From positions 806,001-870,000 of the forward strand of contig BCGN01000005.1 of NCBI GenBank assembly GCA_001599295.1: a DNA stretch of 64,000 nucleotides. The letters are read 5' to 3'. Made by a program: the position numbers and the translations under genes. This DNA comes from Sporopachydermia quercuum (lineage: Eukaryota; Ascomycota; Sporopachydermiomycetes; Sporopachydermiales; Sporopachydermiaceae). Below are positions 52,004-61,520 of the stretch, one piece after another; within the stretch, counting starts at the first letter, position 1, and every line of letters begins with the position of its first letter. Under the pieces are notes generated by a model, which was not told where the DNA came from, did no database searches, and worked only from the letters and a program-made list of their open reading frames with translations.

Positions 52004-52745
52004 AAGGGAAATGGTAGTTTTGGCTTTATTTAACATACAGAAAAGTAGTAGTAATAGTATGTGTAGTTTTATCAAGTTTATTTTTAATGATGATGAGGGT
52101 TTCAATGATTGATTCTGAGCGTAAATTGATGTCTCTTTTATTGGTTACTTTGAATAAATATCCCAGAGAGAAAATCTTGACATTCTTATATATCGATATG
52201 GTAATATGACTAGCAACCATTGAACAAAAGGGCATGAAACATATCAGCTTCTTAATTTAATGATACTGATGAATATAACATTACTATACTAGGAGAGTTA
52301 AAATTCAGGCTATAAAGGTTCCTTCTCAACAGTTCTTCGCAGAAAAAAAGGGTACTCATAATTTAATGAGAACAAAGCAAATTAATGTAGTATCGTCCTT
52401 TTACTAATATCACTTATAAATATAGGGATAATATAACAGTAGTACTGAAAACATTTTGTATCCAAAAAAATCATTCTTTTTTACTACTAGAATACCACAT
52501 ATGCAAATTATCCAATTGTATTCATATCATGTAACATTATAACATCTATAATAATAATAAACTAGTAACATTATTTGGAGATATATGCAATAAATAACTA
52601 ATTCATAAATCATACCAGCAGTTGAGATCATTTCAACTTCTCCTAATAAAATCAATTGAAAATAGCTTCCAATACTCTCCTAGGTATAAATATATTCTCC
52701 TCTATTCCTTTTCTTTTTCCCCTCTCTTTTGCCTTCTCTTTAAAT
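52004..52745. other. Convergent intergenic region
   Basis: About 740 AT-rich bases between the ends of DOS2 and the deubiquitinase gene. No distinct element. Confidence 0.5.
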
Positions 52746-55700
52746 CTAGACATTTGGCTCTCGAGCATAAAATAAAACATATGCATTGCCATTGCACACA
52801 TCCTCAGATGGCAAATTATAACTGATCTTCGTATCATCAAAATAGCACCAGTTCCTTTTCCCTTTTTTCACATATGCTGTATAATGTCCTCCTTTCAAAG
52901 TACCATAATGATTAGCAACAGCATACAATTTGTATCTAAATGGTGGTATTTGATCCCTCAATGGCATTCCTGCTAACTTTTGCTTATCGTCAGCAATATA
53001 TGGTGGCCAGAATTTAGTTAAGTCAAGTATAGTACTAACAGGATAACTAACAAACGTTTCCAGCTTTTGTAAGGAACCTGAAAAAGAGAATCCTTGATTT
53101 TGCTTAAATCTGTTTAGATGAATAATCAAGACGTTTGGTAAACGAGATATTCTTAGTGTTTTCAATGTCTTTTGTCTTCTTTTACATCTGCTACAATACC
53201 AACGATCATCACCATCGAGTATTTCCTGTCTTAGAAACTCTCGGAAACAGTCATCTAATGAAACAGTTCTACCATGACTTAAAGATATTGGCAAGGATAA
53301 ACATGAAAAGGCATTATAAGTAGTTGATGTGAATTTGCATTCCATACATTGTAAACGGCTTTGATATTGACCTTGACAAACAGTAACAATACTAGAAAAA
53401 TCTGTCTTGAGGTATCTTTCCCATTCGATAGTAGATGCTCTTCTAACAGACATTTGTTCTCTATGACGTTCTTGTTCTGGTGTTAGTTCTCCCATTCTTG
53501 GTTTACCACCGCATTGATTCAACTCTTCATGTAAACCATCTAACAGAAAAGTAAGAAACTCTTGACAATCTTGCTGATCAAACCCTACAAAGTCGTCTCT
53601 CAGTTTCCCACATACAAATTTGAAAGCAGCAGGTGATAAAATTGCTCCGTCATTATTTGCCATAGTTTTAACAACTTCTGCATACTTATTTGCTAGAATT
53701 CCTTTATATCCAAGTCTACTAGCCATGTTAATATGATTTTTATAGCTATCATCAATGAAAATACTGGTCAGTTGCACCGTTCCAGCAAGGCACTGTAGGA
53801 TGCAGTTCATATAGCAAGTATTGCCTAAATTTTTCAGCCCACAAGCAAATGTCTCTAATCTCGCAGATTGGAATGGGTTTTGTTTGAACTCTTGATAAGA
53901 GTTTGTCCCCATCATGGCATCTGAAGAAGCTCTTCTGACTGATTTAGCTGTTACAGCTACTGGTGGAGGAAACGGTGGAATCTTCGGTGGAATCTGCGGT
54001 GTAGATGGCTGGAACCCTGTATGAGATATCACGGTTGAGTCTTCTGAGCTCAATTTACCATTGGTCATACTATTACTAGTAGAATAGGAACCATTGGATT
54101 TGAAAGATATATGGGATCCTTGTTGTGGAGAGTATAATTGTTGTTGAGAGTAATGATTCATGTCGAACGGTGTTTCATAACTTCTATCTATTGGTGACAT
54201 TTCCCGTGATGGTGATAATTGACCTGATGATGTAGAGCCTCCTGTGGAGTATGATGAGGTCGTTGAGGATAAATAAAGCTTTTCTGTTCTTGAGATTGCT
54301 TCTGGTGGCTTACTAATACCAATAGCACCATTTTGGTAATTATTCAGTATAGGACTTGGTGAGAATCCAGTGCGAGTAGAAGAACTGAGAGTTTTCAGCG
54401 TTGAGCTTGTAGCGATAGAATTAGGACCTTTCAACTGCTTCCAGGTAATCAAACCTCCATCGAGAAAAACAGGGTTTCTTTTCAAAGGGTTAGCAAAACT
54501 GAGATCAGTTAATGATAGTACGAGGTTTTTCAAACCTGAGACGTTATCCAGACTAGACTCAAATTGGTATTTAGAAGCAGTATTTGATCCAACGCCTGAC
54601 ACTCCTGATTTTGATGCAAACCTGGATGNGAAATCGTAAAATACTACCAATTCAAACTCGTTCCTTTTGCTGAATAGTTCTTGTTCGTTTTTAGGCGATA
54701 CACACAATGTATCTCGTAAATGGCTGTCACTAGCATTTGGTCTTAAAGATATAGGTTCAATGCAAATAATATTCTCACAATTGATATGACCTTCATCAAA
54801 TAATCTTCTTGCTCTCACGTCTATCAGCAAAATAGATGATTGATATGTATTCAATAATTGGCTTAGTATTTCTGGTGTTATATGAGTCTCTGATGGTAAA
54901 TTGGGGAAAGGTGAACTAGAATTGCCGGCTCTCTTGATAGGATTTGATCCATTGTTGGTGCTCGACTGTGAAGTTGTCTGATTTCGTTGTGAAGGATACT
55001 TGTTATTAGTGAATGGCTGTGGAAGTACTGATTTATTTGGTATTTGTTGAGGATTAGCCATTTGGTTTAGTTTCAGCGGTAGAGACTTAGCGGTTTGATT
55101 TGGCTTTAGTTTGGCAAATCTTGCACTTAGATCATCCATCGTCACATCGGTATTAGACTTGGAGTTCGGTTTACCTGAATCTAATCTCGTCGGTTGATTT
55201 TCAGCTGCTTTTATTGACCTTTGGGCAAGCTCGTAGTTAGAATCAATAGTTTGTTTCAACTGTTCGATTCTATCTTCCTTCATTAGCTTTGTAGAAAGCT
55301 CTCTCAATGATTGAGAGTATTTCGAGTTTTTATTAGAAATCAATTCTTGGTAGGATGGAGATTCTGGTATGACTTCTGATACTANAGTCAAAGCAGCTAG
55401 GTAGCTTGAATAAGCGTTTTCCCAGCTTCTAGTGAGCATTAGATTATTGAATCGCGAATAGAACTCTTGAGCTTCTTGCAATAACAAAGGAATTGGTAAT
55501 TGTTTGTTTTTATAAGCTTTCGAAGCAAGATCAATCTCTGGTACTGATCTTGTTAAATGAGGCTTCAGTATTTTGTTGTTGTTACTGTTATTTGCGTTAC
55601 TAATAGTATCAACATCATTACTATGCAATGTACTAGCAGAGCCATTTAATCCTGAGCTCTTACTATCAGCACCAGCAGTAGTAGATTTGAAACTTGGTCT

Positions 55701-55766
55701 AATATCACCAGGAGTATGCATCGGGACACTCGGTAGAGCATTTAAATCAATAGGTGTTGGTGACAT
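52746..55766 (-). CDS. DOA4: Doa4/Ubp5-type ubiquitin-specific protease
   Basis: 1006 residues from ATG 55766. Residues 55-180 are an MIT/USP8-dimer-like helical region (EFYSRFNNLMLTRSWENAYSSYL). A rhodanese-like domain lies near 300-420 (ILLIDVRARRLFDEGHI). A Ser/Pro/Gln-rich linker follows. The USP domain begins near 644: GLKNLGNTCYMNCILQCL with catalytic Cys651, FDQQDCQEFLTFLLDGLHEEL, two CxxC zinc pairs, and YAVANHYGTLKGGHYTAYV with catalytic His961, then WCYFDDTKI. This is the Doa4/Ubp5 architecture. Doa4 recycles ubiquitin from cargo at ESCRT-III on endosomes. The gene is related equally to DOA4 and its S. cerevisiae duplicate UBP5; I use DOA4 because DOS2 is its convergent neighbour. 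Ns at 54629 and 55385. Confidence 0.93.
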   Translation of the reverse strand: MSPTPIDLNALPSVPMHTPGDIRPSFKSTTAGADSKSSGLNGSASTLHSNDVDTISNANNSNNNKILKPHLTRSVPEIDLASKAYKNKQLPIPLLLQEAQEFYSRFNNLMLTRSWENAYSSYLAALTXVSEVIPESPSYQELISNKNSKYSQSLRELSTKLMKEDRIEQLKQTIDSNYELAQRSIKAAENQPTRLDSGKPNSKSNTDVTMDDLSARFAKLKPNQTAKSLPLKLNQMANPQQIPNKSVLPQPFTNNKYPSQRNQTTSQSSTNNGSNPIKRAGNSSSPFPNLPSETHITPEILSQLLNTYQSSILLIDVRARRLFDEGHINCENIICIEPISLRPNASDSHLRDTLCVSPKNEQELFSKRNEFELVVFYDFXSRFASKSGVSGVGSNTASKYQFESSLDNVSGLKNLVLSLTDLSFANPLKRNPVFLDGGLITWKQLKGPNSIATSSTLKTLSSSTRTGFSPSPILNNYQNGAIGISKPPEAISRTEKLYLSSTTSSYSTGGSTSSGQLSPSREMSPIDRSYETPFDMNHYSQQQLYSPQQGSHISFKSNGSYSTSNSMTNGKLSSEDSTVISHTGFQPSTPQIPPKIPPFPPPVAVTAKSVRRASSDAMMGTNSYQEFKQNPFQSARLETFACGLKNLGNTCYMNCILQCLAGTVQLTSIFIDDSYKNHINMASRLGYKGILANKYAEVVKTMANNDGAILSPAAFKFVCGKLRDDFVGFDQQDCQEFLTFLLDGLHEELNQCGGKPRMGELTPEQERHREQMSVRRASTIEWERYLKTDFSSIVTVCQGQYQSRLQCMECKFTSTTYNAFSCLSLPISLSHGRTVSLDDCFREFLRQEILDGDDRWYCSRCKRRQKTLKTLRISRLPNVLIIHLNRFKQNQGFSFSGSLQKLETFVSYPVSTILDLTKFWPPYIADDKQKLAGMPLRDQIPPFRYKLYAVANHYGTLKGGHYTAYVKKGKRNWCYFDDTKISYNLPSEDVCNGNAYVLFYAREPNV

Positions 55767-56997
55767 GCCGTTAATTCTAACTAAGTGTTGTTGACTTTTT
55801 ATTTCAAATCATTCTACTATTAGCTGTGATCTCCTCATGTGTCAGTACGTATGGTTACGATATTGATACTGATACTGATGCTCGGTAGTAATGATCTAGA
55901 TGACCGGCATTAGCAAGTTCTCAACAATAAGCTTTGAACTGTTGAAACAGACTGATGGCTTAACTAATTGTTTGTTTTATCAATCGCACAAGCAATGCCT
56001 GTGTTGTGGTGCGTGCAATTACTATGCGATTACTAAGAAAATTGAATGAATGATTGATTGAATGATCAAAAGACAATGATGGATTGATGGTACGTTTACT
56101 TGTTTATTGAATCATTTAAATGATGAAATCCACGCACAGTTATAACACTGATGGTTAATAACTATTTATTCCAATAAAGATGAGTTTTAGGAGATGCAGA
56201 ATACTAGAATGGAGAAATACTATGGAAGAAAGCAAGAGAGTGTGGCATGAATGGCGGAGTTGAGTAGATTTGATGTGGGATAATGCATGTATATGTAGGT
56301 CTCTCTGCGTTTATATTGGGTGATGTGCATCTTGCTGTATGATAAAGGATGTGGACATTAAAAGGTACGATTGTTGATGGAAGAAAGATATTGTGATTCC
56401 AAGAGTCTCAAAAGTTATTTTTCAAGATTTTATTGAGCTGAAAAGGTTTTAAAAGGAGTATTCCATTAGAGAAACGTCTCTTTGTTGAGGTATTAGTCAA
56501 TCTACGAGTATATAGCATTTTTCAGGAGGAACTATAGTTTCCATATTATGTATGCAGTAATATGTATGTGATATGCAGCATTTTAGGTTTCTCACTTTAT
56601 TGGAGAAGACATATAAACGTTTATATACAAAAAAAGCTGGAAATTTAAACCAAAAATTTGAACATCAACAGTAAAGAGTATATCTACCAAAATAACTTTA
56701 TAACCTGTTGATATCTTTTAATATCACCGAAACATATCTCTTCTAATCAATACTCCTATCATAAACACTTCTGCACCTATCCCGCTTCTTGCATACTTCT
56801 CGCATAAGTAGCTCTGAGCTCTTGCAGCTTGTGTAAAAAGTCACCGTTTCAATTCAATCTGTCCTTCTTCTTTCGTTGTGAAGAAGCCTTGAAATAATGA
56901 GCGATCCTCAAAGCAGAAGCTTCGAATGTAAATCTAAATAATCACTATTTGATCTTGACTTCAATTTTATCTTCCGCAATATATCGTATTCGCCATA
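55767..56997. other. Divergent intergenic region of DOA4-like and OCA6
   Basis: About 1.2 kb. It contains a TGAATGAT-type imperfect repeat at about 56043-56066 and a 14-residue upstream ORF at 56897-56941 before OCA6. Otherwise featureless. Confidence 0.5.
56897..56941 (+). promoter_or_regulatory. Short upstream ORF before OCA6
   Basis: ATG AGC GAT ... TAA, 14 codons, ending 56 bases before the OCA6 start. It would be the first ATG if transcription begins upstream of 56897. Regulatory effect is speculative. Confidence 0.3.
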
Positions 56998-57645
56998 ATG
57001 CCAACGAAAGCTCTGTCAGCATTAACTCCTCCATTGCATTTTGCAATGGTTCAACCACAAGCCTACAGAGGTTCATATCCAAGACCCATTAATTATAAAT
57101 ACTTAAAACGTCTATCTATAAGAACAATTGTTTCAATGGCTCCAGATCCTATAACTGCAGAGACTGATGCACATTTATTCAACTTTGCTGAAGAAAATGG
57201 TATTAAACTAGTACATATAGAAGCAGGTCCTGAAGGAGGTAAAGGTAAGAAAAGAGGTGTTAGTCTTACGTATGATGCTGTTACAGTTGTTTTGAATCTG
57301 ATATTGGATTCAACAACGAGTCCAATTTATATTCATTGTTTGAATGGATGTCAAGTTACATCGCTGACAGTTGCATGCTTGAGGAGGATATCCATGTGGT
57401 CATTAGTATCTATATTTTCAGAATTCATGTCATATTCTCCAGTTGTCAATGCTAGCGATCGAGCGTTTGTTGAACAGTTTCATGCGGAATTTGACTTGAA
57501 AGAGGATTCGCCTAGTTGGATTTATGCTGGTCTATCCACAACTGGTGCAGGAGTTATAGTCGATGGTAATAAAATCAAAGTGACTAGTATAGAATCAGCA
57601 GCAACAATGAAACTAGATCGGCAGGATGATGATGATTANATTTAA
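56998..57645 (+). CDS. OCA6: Oca6-like member of the Siw14/Oca phosphatase family
   Basis: 215 residues, single exon, ATG at 56998. The opening PPLHFAMVQPQAYRGSYPRPINYKYL and TIVSMAPDPIT are typical of the Oca/Siw14 group. The phosphatase-loop position reads IYIHCLNGCQVTSLTVACLRR: the Cys is present but the Arg of HCx5R is Val. That suggests a non-catalytic or altered member, as thought for several Oca proteins in the Oca1-6 complex. SIFSEFMSY and the acidic C-terminus follow. S. cerevisiae Oca6 is YDR067C, one gene from DOS2 and two from DOA4; here it is divergent from the DOA4-like gene. N at 57639 in the last codons. Identity as Oca6 rather than another Oca paralog leans on this synteny. 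Confidence 0.82.
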   Translation: MPTKALSALTPPLHFAMVQPQAYRGSYPRPINYKYLKRLSIRTIVSMAPDPITAETDAHLFNFAEENGIKLVHIEAGPEGGKGKKRGVSLTYDAVTVVLNLILDSTTSPIYIHCLNGCQVTSLTVACLRRISMWSLVSIFSEFMSYSPVVNASDRAFVEQFHAEFDLKEDSPSWIYAGLSTTGAGVIVDGNKIKVTSIESAATMKLDRQDDDDXI

Positions 57646-57851
57646 TGTAGTGGAAGAAATTTATGAACTGAGAAGATTAGAAAGCGTTACTGATTGGCAG
57701 TAATAATGATAAAAGAGAATAGTACTATTCTTTTATTGCAAAAACTGTTGACAACACTTTTTATGCTCTATCCACGTTTATATACTTGTACGCATAATCA
57801 GAATGTATTGATAAACGAATGTTCACACTATTCAAAACACAGGTATGCAAA

Positions 57852-59144
57852 CTATTGGAATAATAAACTAGCTGCATAATCGACATTACCATTAGTTTGT
57901 TCTAAAGCTCTTATTGCTTGTTCGCGGCCAAAACCCAATGCCACCAATTGAGAAATCTCTGCTTCGGAAAACGGTTTAGCAGCTCTAGCAGATGCTGCTG
58001 ATGCTGCTGCTGAGGCTGCTGAGGATGCGGGAACATCCGTTGTTTTACCAACAGACGAATCATCAGATTTGCTACCTAATCTATGGGTTCTGCCGTCCCT
58101 AACCTTTTGGCTACCAAATGCGTTAGGAACATCTTTACTGTGTAAAAATGGAGTCTCAGTATCGCCGAATACTAAAACATTTCTTTGTAAATCGATGATA
58201 CCCTGGTGACGCTTCAGCATATCAAGGCCTAGCAATAGATCAGGAGCATTAGTATTGCTGTTATCTAACACAACGAAAGAACAAGGGAGAAATGAGTCAC
58301 CAATTTTTATTGGAGCAGAATGTACTCTACCGATTATCTTTCCAGACCCCACCCCTTGAGCGATACCTTGATATCTGGTATCTAATAATCTTTTAAGGCC
58401 ACATTGTTCTAATAAATAAGGTGACATAATTGTCATTTGAGCACCAGAATCAACAAAAGCCTTTGCATCATATCCATTAACTTTAACATCTATGTATAGC
58501 ATATCAACTTGAGTAAAAGCTTCTGGTGTATGTTCCAATGCTTGTTGTAAATTCTCGGCGATTTGATTCTCTTGAATCAATTCGTAAATTCTTCGCTGAG
58601 ATTCTTCGCTAAAAGGATCTTCATTCAACCTTGCTAGCTCTTGTTGACGTCTCATTTGCGCAGCACCAGCTTCCATCTGAATTTGAATCATTTTTTGTCT
58701 AAATTGTTCAGGATTTGATACTATGGCATCAGTTAGTCCATGTGATTCGTATTGAGATATGAATTGTTCTTTCAATGCAGAATTTGATAGCAGTTGATTT
58801 CTTAATGCTTCAATCTGTTGTTGGGCTTGTTGCAACATTTGTACAGAGTTTCCATTGGGCCCTTGTGTTATTGCTGTAGATGATGACAATGACGAACCTG
58901 CGGAAGGAGTACTTTCGCTCTTCGATGTAACAATCAATACATCATCTTCTTCAAGATTCAATGCAGAGATACTATTATCATTTCCAATGTTTAAAATATT
59001 TGATCCTGATTGTATAATTTGTAAATCGGCTTGAATTCCTGATTCAATCTCAATGTAGGCTTTCAGATCTTCAAACGTCATTTCTGGTGATACCTCTATT
59101 GGAATGATTGAATCATTCAATGGAACAGATAAGGTGAGTCTCAT
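57852..59144 (-). CDS. DDI1: Ddi1 shuttle-type aspartic protease (UBL-HDD-RVP-UBA)
   Basis: 430 residues. The start is the ATG at 59144 (MRLTLSVPLND); the open frame reaches 59213 but begins there with TTG. Domains in order: ubiquitin-like, residues 1-75; helical HDD region near 100-200; retropepsin-like protease with DSGAQMTIMS (catalytic Asp232), and LLLGLDMLKRHQGIIDL near 310; UBA at the C-terminus (ISQLVALGFGREQAIRALEQ, ending LLFQ). This is the full Ddi1 layout. By family knowledge it is a host aspartic protease that cuts heavily ubiquitylated proteins and helps the proteasome. An Ala-rich stretch precedes the UBA. In S. cerevisiae DDI1 lies beside UBP5, the duplicate of DOA4, and two genes from LSM5; here it lies between the DOA4-like gene and LSM5. 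Confidence 0.97.
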   Translation of the reverse strand: MRLTLSVPLNDSIIPIEVSPEMTFEDLKAYIEIESGIQADLQIIQSGSNILNIGNDNSISALNLEEDDVLIVTSKSESTPSAGSSLSSSTAITQGPNGNSVQMLQQAQQQIEALRNQLLSNSALKEQFISQYESHGLTDAIVSNPEQFRQKMIQIQMEAGAAQMRRQQELARLNEDPFSEESQRRIYELIQENQIAENLQQALEHTPEAFTQVDMLYIDVKVNGYDAKAFVDSGAQMTIMSPYLLEQCGLKRLLDTRYQGIAQGVGSGKIIGRVHSAPIKIGDSFLPCSFVVLDNSNTNAPDLLLGLDMLKRHQGIIDLQRNVLVFGDTETPFLHSKDVPNAFGSQKVRDGRTHRLGSKSDDSSVGKTTDVPASSAASAAASAASARAAKPFSEAEISQLVALGFGREQAIRALEQTNGNVDYAASLLFQ

Positions 59145-59741
59145 TTTGGATGGTGAATCTGATACTGATGAAATGAAGTAAGATGAATCTCTTCGATTTT
59201 GATTATAATACAAGTTCAGGAAACAGTTGACTGAGAGAAAAATAAGAATTGTCTATATCTTTCCGAACTTTGATCGAAGGAAAAGAATAAAGTGGGAACA
59301 ATTAACTATTAAATAGCATTATGGCAATTGTTTATCAATGGCAAAAGAAGGAGCTTAGTAAATGTGGCAAGGAGAGGATTATGATACATGTGAATTGGAA
59401 CATTGTGCATGGCCTCGCAGAGTTACTGCAGGACTGATATATGAGAGGTTACTCGAGGAGAACACTTGAAGATAGAAAGGTGAGTCAGTCACAAAATGTA
59501 AAGAGCTTTAATTTAGAAGACACATTTAACGTATAGATGATATAGATTGTTGAAAGTTTAAGATTGTTCTTATATGTTACAGATTGTGTTATCTTGGTTA
59601 TGTAGGTTACTCATGTATGGTACATGCAATGATATGCAAATGATATCTCTACATGTATAAGTAGAGGTTCTTTGCAACTCTTGATCAAGTATAATGACAA
59701 AAGCTATTATTATTAGAATACAAGGGAAAGATTAAGTATGA
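59145..59741. other. Tandem intergenic region between LSM5 and DDI1
   Basis: About 600 AT-rich bases between two minus-strand genes, holding the LSM5 3' end and DDI1 promoter. No other element. Confidence 0.5.
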
Positions 59742-60326
59742 TTAGTTCGGTCGTTCACCTCCTGGAATAATCTGTTTTAACTGTTAGTATTTAATTCGTT
59801 CTTAGGAATTTCGAGATTCCAGTGTTTTTCTCTTCTTTTTTCTATCATCAAAGGTTACGTACCATTGCAATTTGATTTCCACTCAACAGAATCTTCTTCA
59901 ACTTCTTAGGCTCATGAAGGTTACCACTGTGATGCCATTAGTAATCCGAAACTGCAAACAAATGAAATCAGAAAACTGACTCAAATACTTACTACGAAAC
60001 AACATCTTCTAGAACCATGTCTATGTGGATTAGTTAGTGAGAATTTATGGGGTATGGAAGATAAAAGTGAGTGTGTGGTATATCCCTTTAAGTATCAATG
60101 TACTTACTAACGAAATTGTCAAATCCAGCTAGGGTGCCTGTAAATTCTAATGGGATTCAGTTAGTAAACAGCTCTTCCAATGGATTGTTAACATCACTCT
60201 CTCATATATCAACGTACCAGCATCGTCTGTCATCACAACAAACACTTTGGACCCAATACATTTGTCCACCAACTCCAAAGGAAGGATAGGTGACACTCCT
60301 TTTTCTGGTTGGGCGGCTTCTGACAT
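59742..60326 (-). CDS. LSM5: Lsm5, Sm-like subunit of Lsm1-7/Lsm2-8 rings, five exons
   Basis: Minus-strand exons, in reading order: 60326-60218, 60146-60108, 60020-59993, 59926-59863 and 59771-59742, giving 89 residues. Introns are 71, 87, 66 and 91 bases, with donors GTACGT, GTAAGT, GTAAGT and GTACGT and an ACTAAC or ACTAAT box before each AG. The product reads SPILPLELVDKCIGSKVFVV (Lsm5 opening), AEFTGTLAGFDNFVNMVLED (Sm1), KKILLSGNQIAM (Sm2) and ends IIPGGERPN. The first AG after the first branch box is used; the next AG would drop three residues from the Sm1 loop. All joins keep frame. Lsm5 serves in the cytoplasmic decapping ring and the nuclear U6 ring. No long open frame marks this gene, so a simple ORF search misses it. 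The 63-codon plus-strand frame at 60098-60289 is antisense. Confidence 0.93.
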
Positions 60327-60838
60327 TCTGGCTTATATCAGTCAAGTAATATGTTCACTGTACGTTTCAATGCTCATATTATGTTTCCTACCTATTATCC
60401 TTAAGTGTTCTATTAATTGAACTGCTAACCGCCATAGTAAAGTAATACACGAACTTCATACCAAATAAAAAGTTGCAAAGGACCATTTAATGTCTTCTAT
60501 GTAGCCCCCCATATAATTATCTCCTGACACCCCCTTTTAATGTTATTTTCATTTTTCTGATAACGTTATAATTTATATATCCCTCAACTGTTTCGTCATT
60601 TGGCTTTGTTCCTATTGTCTGTTGACAAAAGAAGAATTTGACAATACTGAATGCACGAGTGAAGAGAGATATTTCTGAACTATTGAAAGTCATTGTTGCA
60701 GAAAGTTGTGTCTGTATTTTGTATTATAAGCTGTGCATTTTAACTGATTGCATGTGTATGTGTTGAATGAACACTTACGCGTAGAAGTACTAAGAGAGAA
60801 GTGAAGGCAAGCAAGGTTGAGATAGTTATAGGTTCAAA
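60327..60838. other. Divergent promoter region of LSM5 and PAA1
   Basis: About 510 bases. A CCCCCC-containing stretch near 60506-60535 is unusual in this AT-rich sequence. No gene seen. Confidence 0.5.
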
Positions 60839-61520
60839 ATGGCTAATAAATTTGTTATCGATATCCCAGCGCATTCTTATATTAGACCTCTTTTGCTATC
60901 AGATGTTGACAAATGTGTTGAACTGGAAAGTCTAGGTTTCCCACCTGAAGAAAGATGTTCTAAAGAAAAGGTATGTAGAAGTTATATCAGTAGTAGTTTT
61001 GTTGTTTTTTTTGTTGAGGATGGAAGCATAACTAACTAGAATGTTTGAACAGTTTGCTTACAGATTGACAGTTTGTCCTGAATTATCAGCAGGAATATTC
61101 ATTCATGGAGAAGAGAAACTGATAGGACATATACTTGGAACAAAAATGAGATCAGATGTTGTTACTGATGAAGCAATGGAAATTCCTGAAGTAGATGAGG
61201 CCTATTCAGAATTATATCTACGAAAATCCAAAGACGATAAGAGAGGCCATTTTGATGATGGAGATGTCATCGGTATTCATTCATTAGTTATTCATCCTGA
61301 TTACAGACATAAGAAGTTGGGACATTTTTTACTAAAAGACTATATTCAAAGAATGATTTCTCTACGAGTTGCTACCAAGATTAGTATCCTTGCTCATCGT
61401 TCACTAATTCCATTTTATGCGCCATTGGGATTTGTTGAATTAGGAGAGAGTGACGTTCAATTTGGTGGTGGTAACTGGTTAAATTTATCAGTTGATTTAA
61501 CTCCTGATGAAGAAGATTAG
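60839..61520 (+). CDS. PAA1: GNAT-family polyamine/arylalkylamine N-acetyltransferase, two exons
   Basis: Exons 60839-60970 and 61053-61520 give 199 residues. The 82-base intron starts GTATGT and has AACTAAC before the AG. The split is between codons 44 and 45. The protein follows S. cerevisiae Paa1: YIRPLLLSDVDKCVELESLGFPPEERCS, FAYRLTVCPELSAGIFI, KLIGHILGTKM and the acetyl-CoA motif GIHSLVIHPDYRHKKLGHFLL, then LIPFYAPLGFVELGES. By family knowledge Paa1 acetylates polyamines and aromatic amines such as serotonin. It is YDR071C in yeast, two genes from DOA4, so its place here fits the block. Reading through the intron would stop soon after KEK, and only the spliced form keeps motif D. Confidence 0.95.

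Noticed and set aside
58200-58500. Retropepsin-like domain as a retroelement trace
   Set aside because: It is the protease domain of the host gene DDI1, with UBL and UBA domains on either side.
59145-59213. N-terminal extension of DDI1
   Set aside because: It begins at TTG, and the ubiquitin-like domain starts right at the ATG at 59144.
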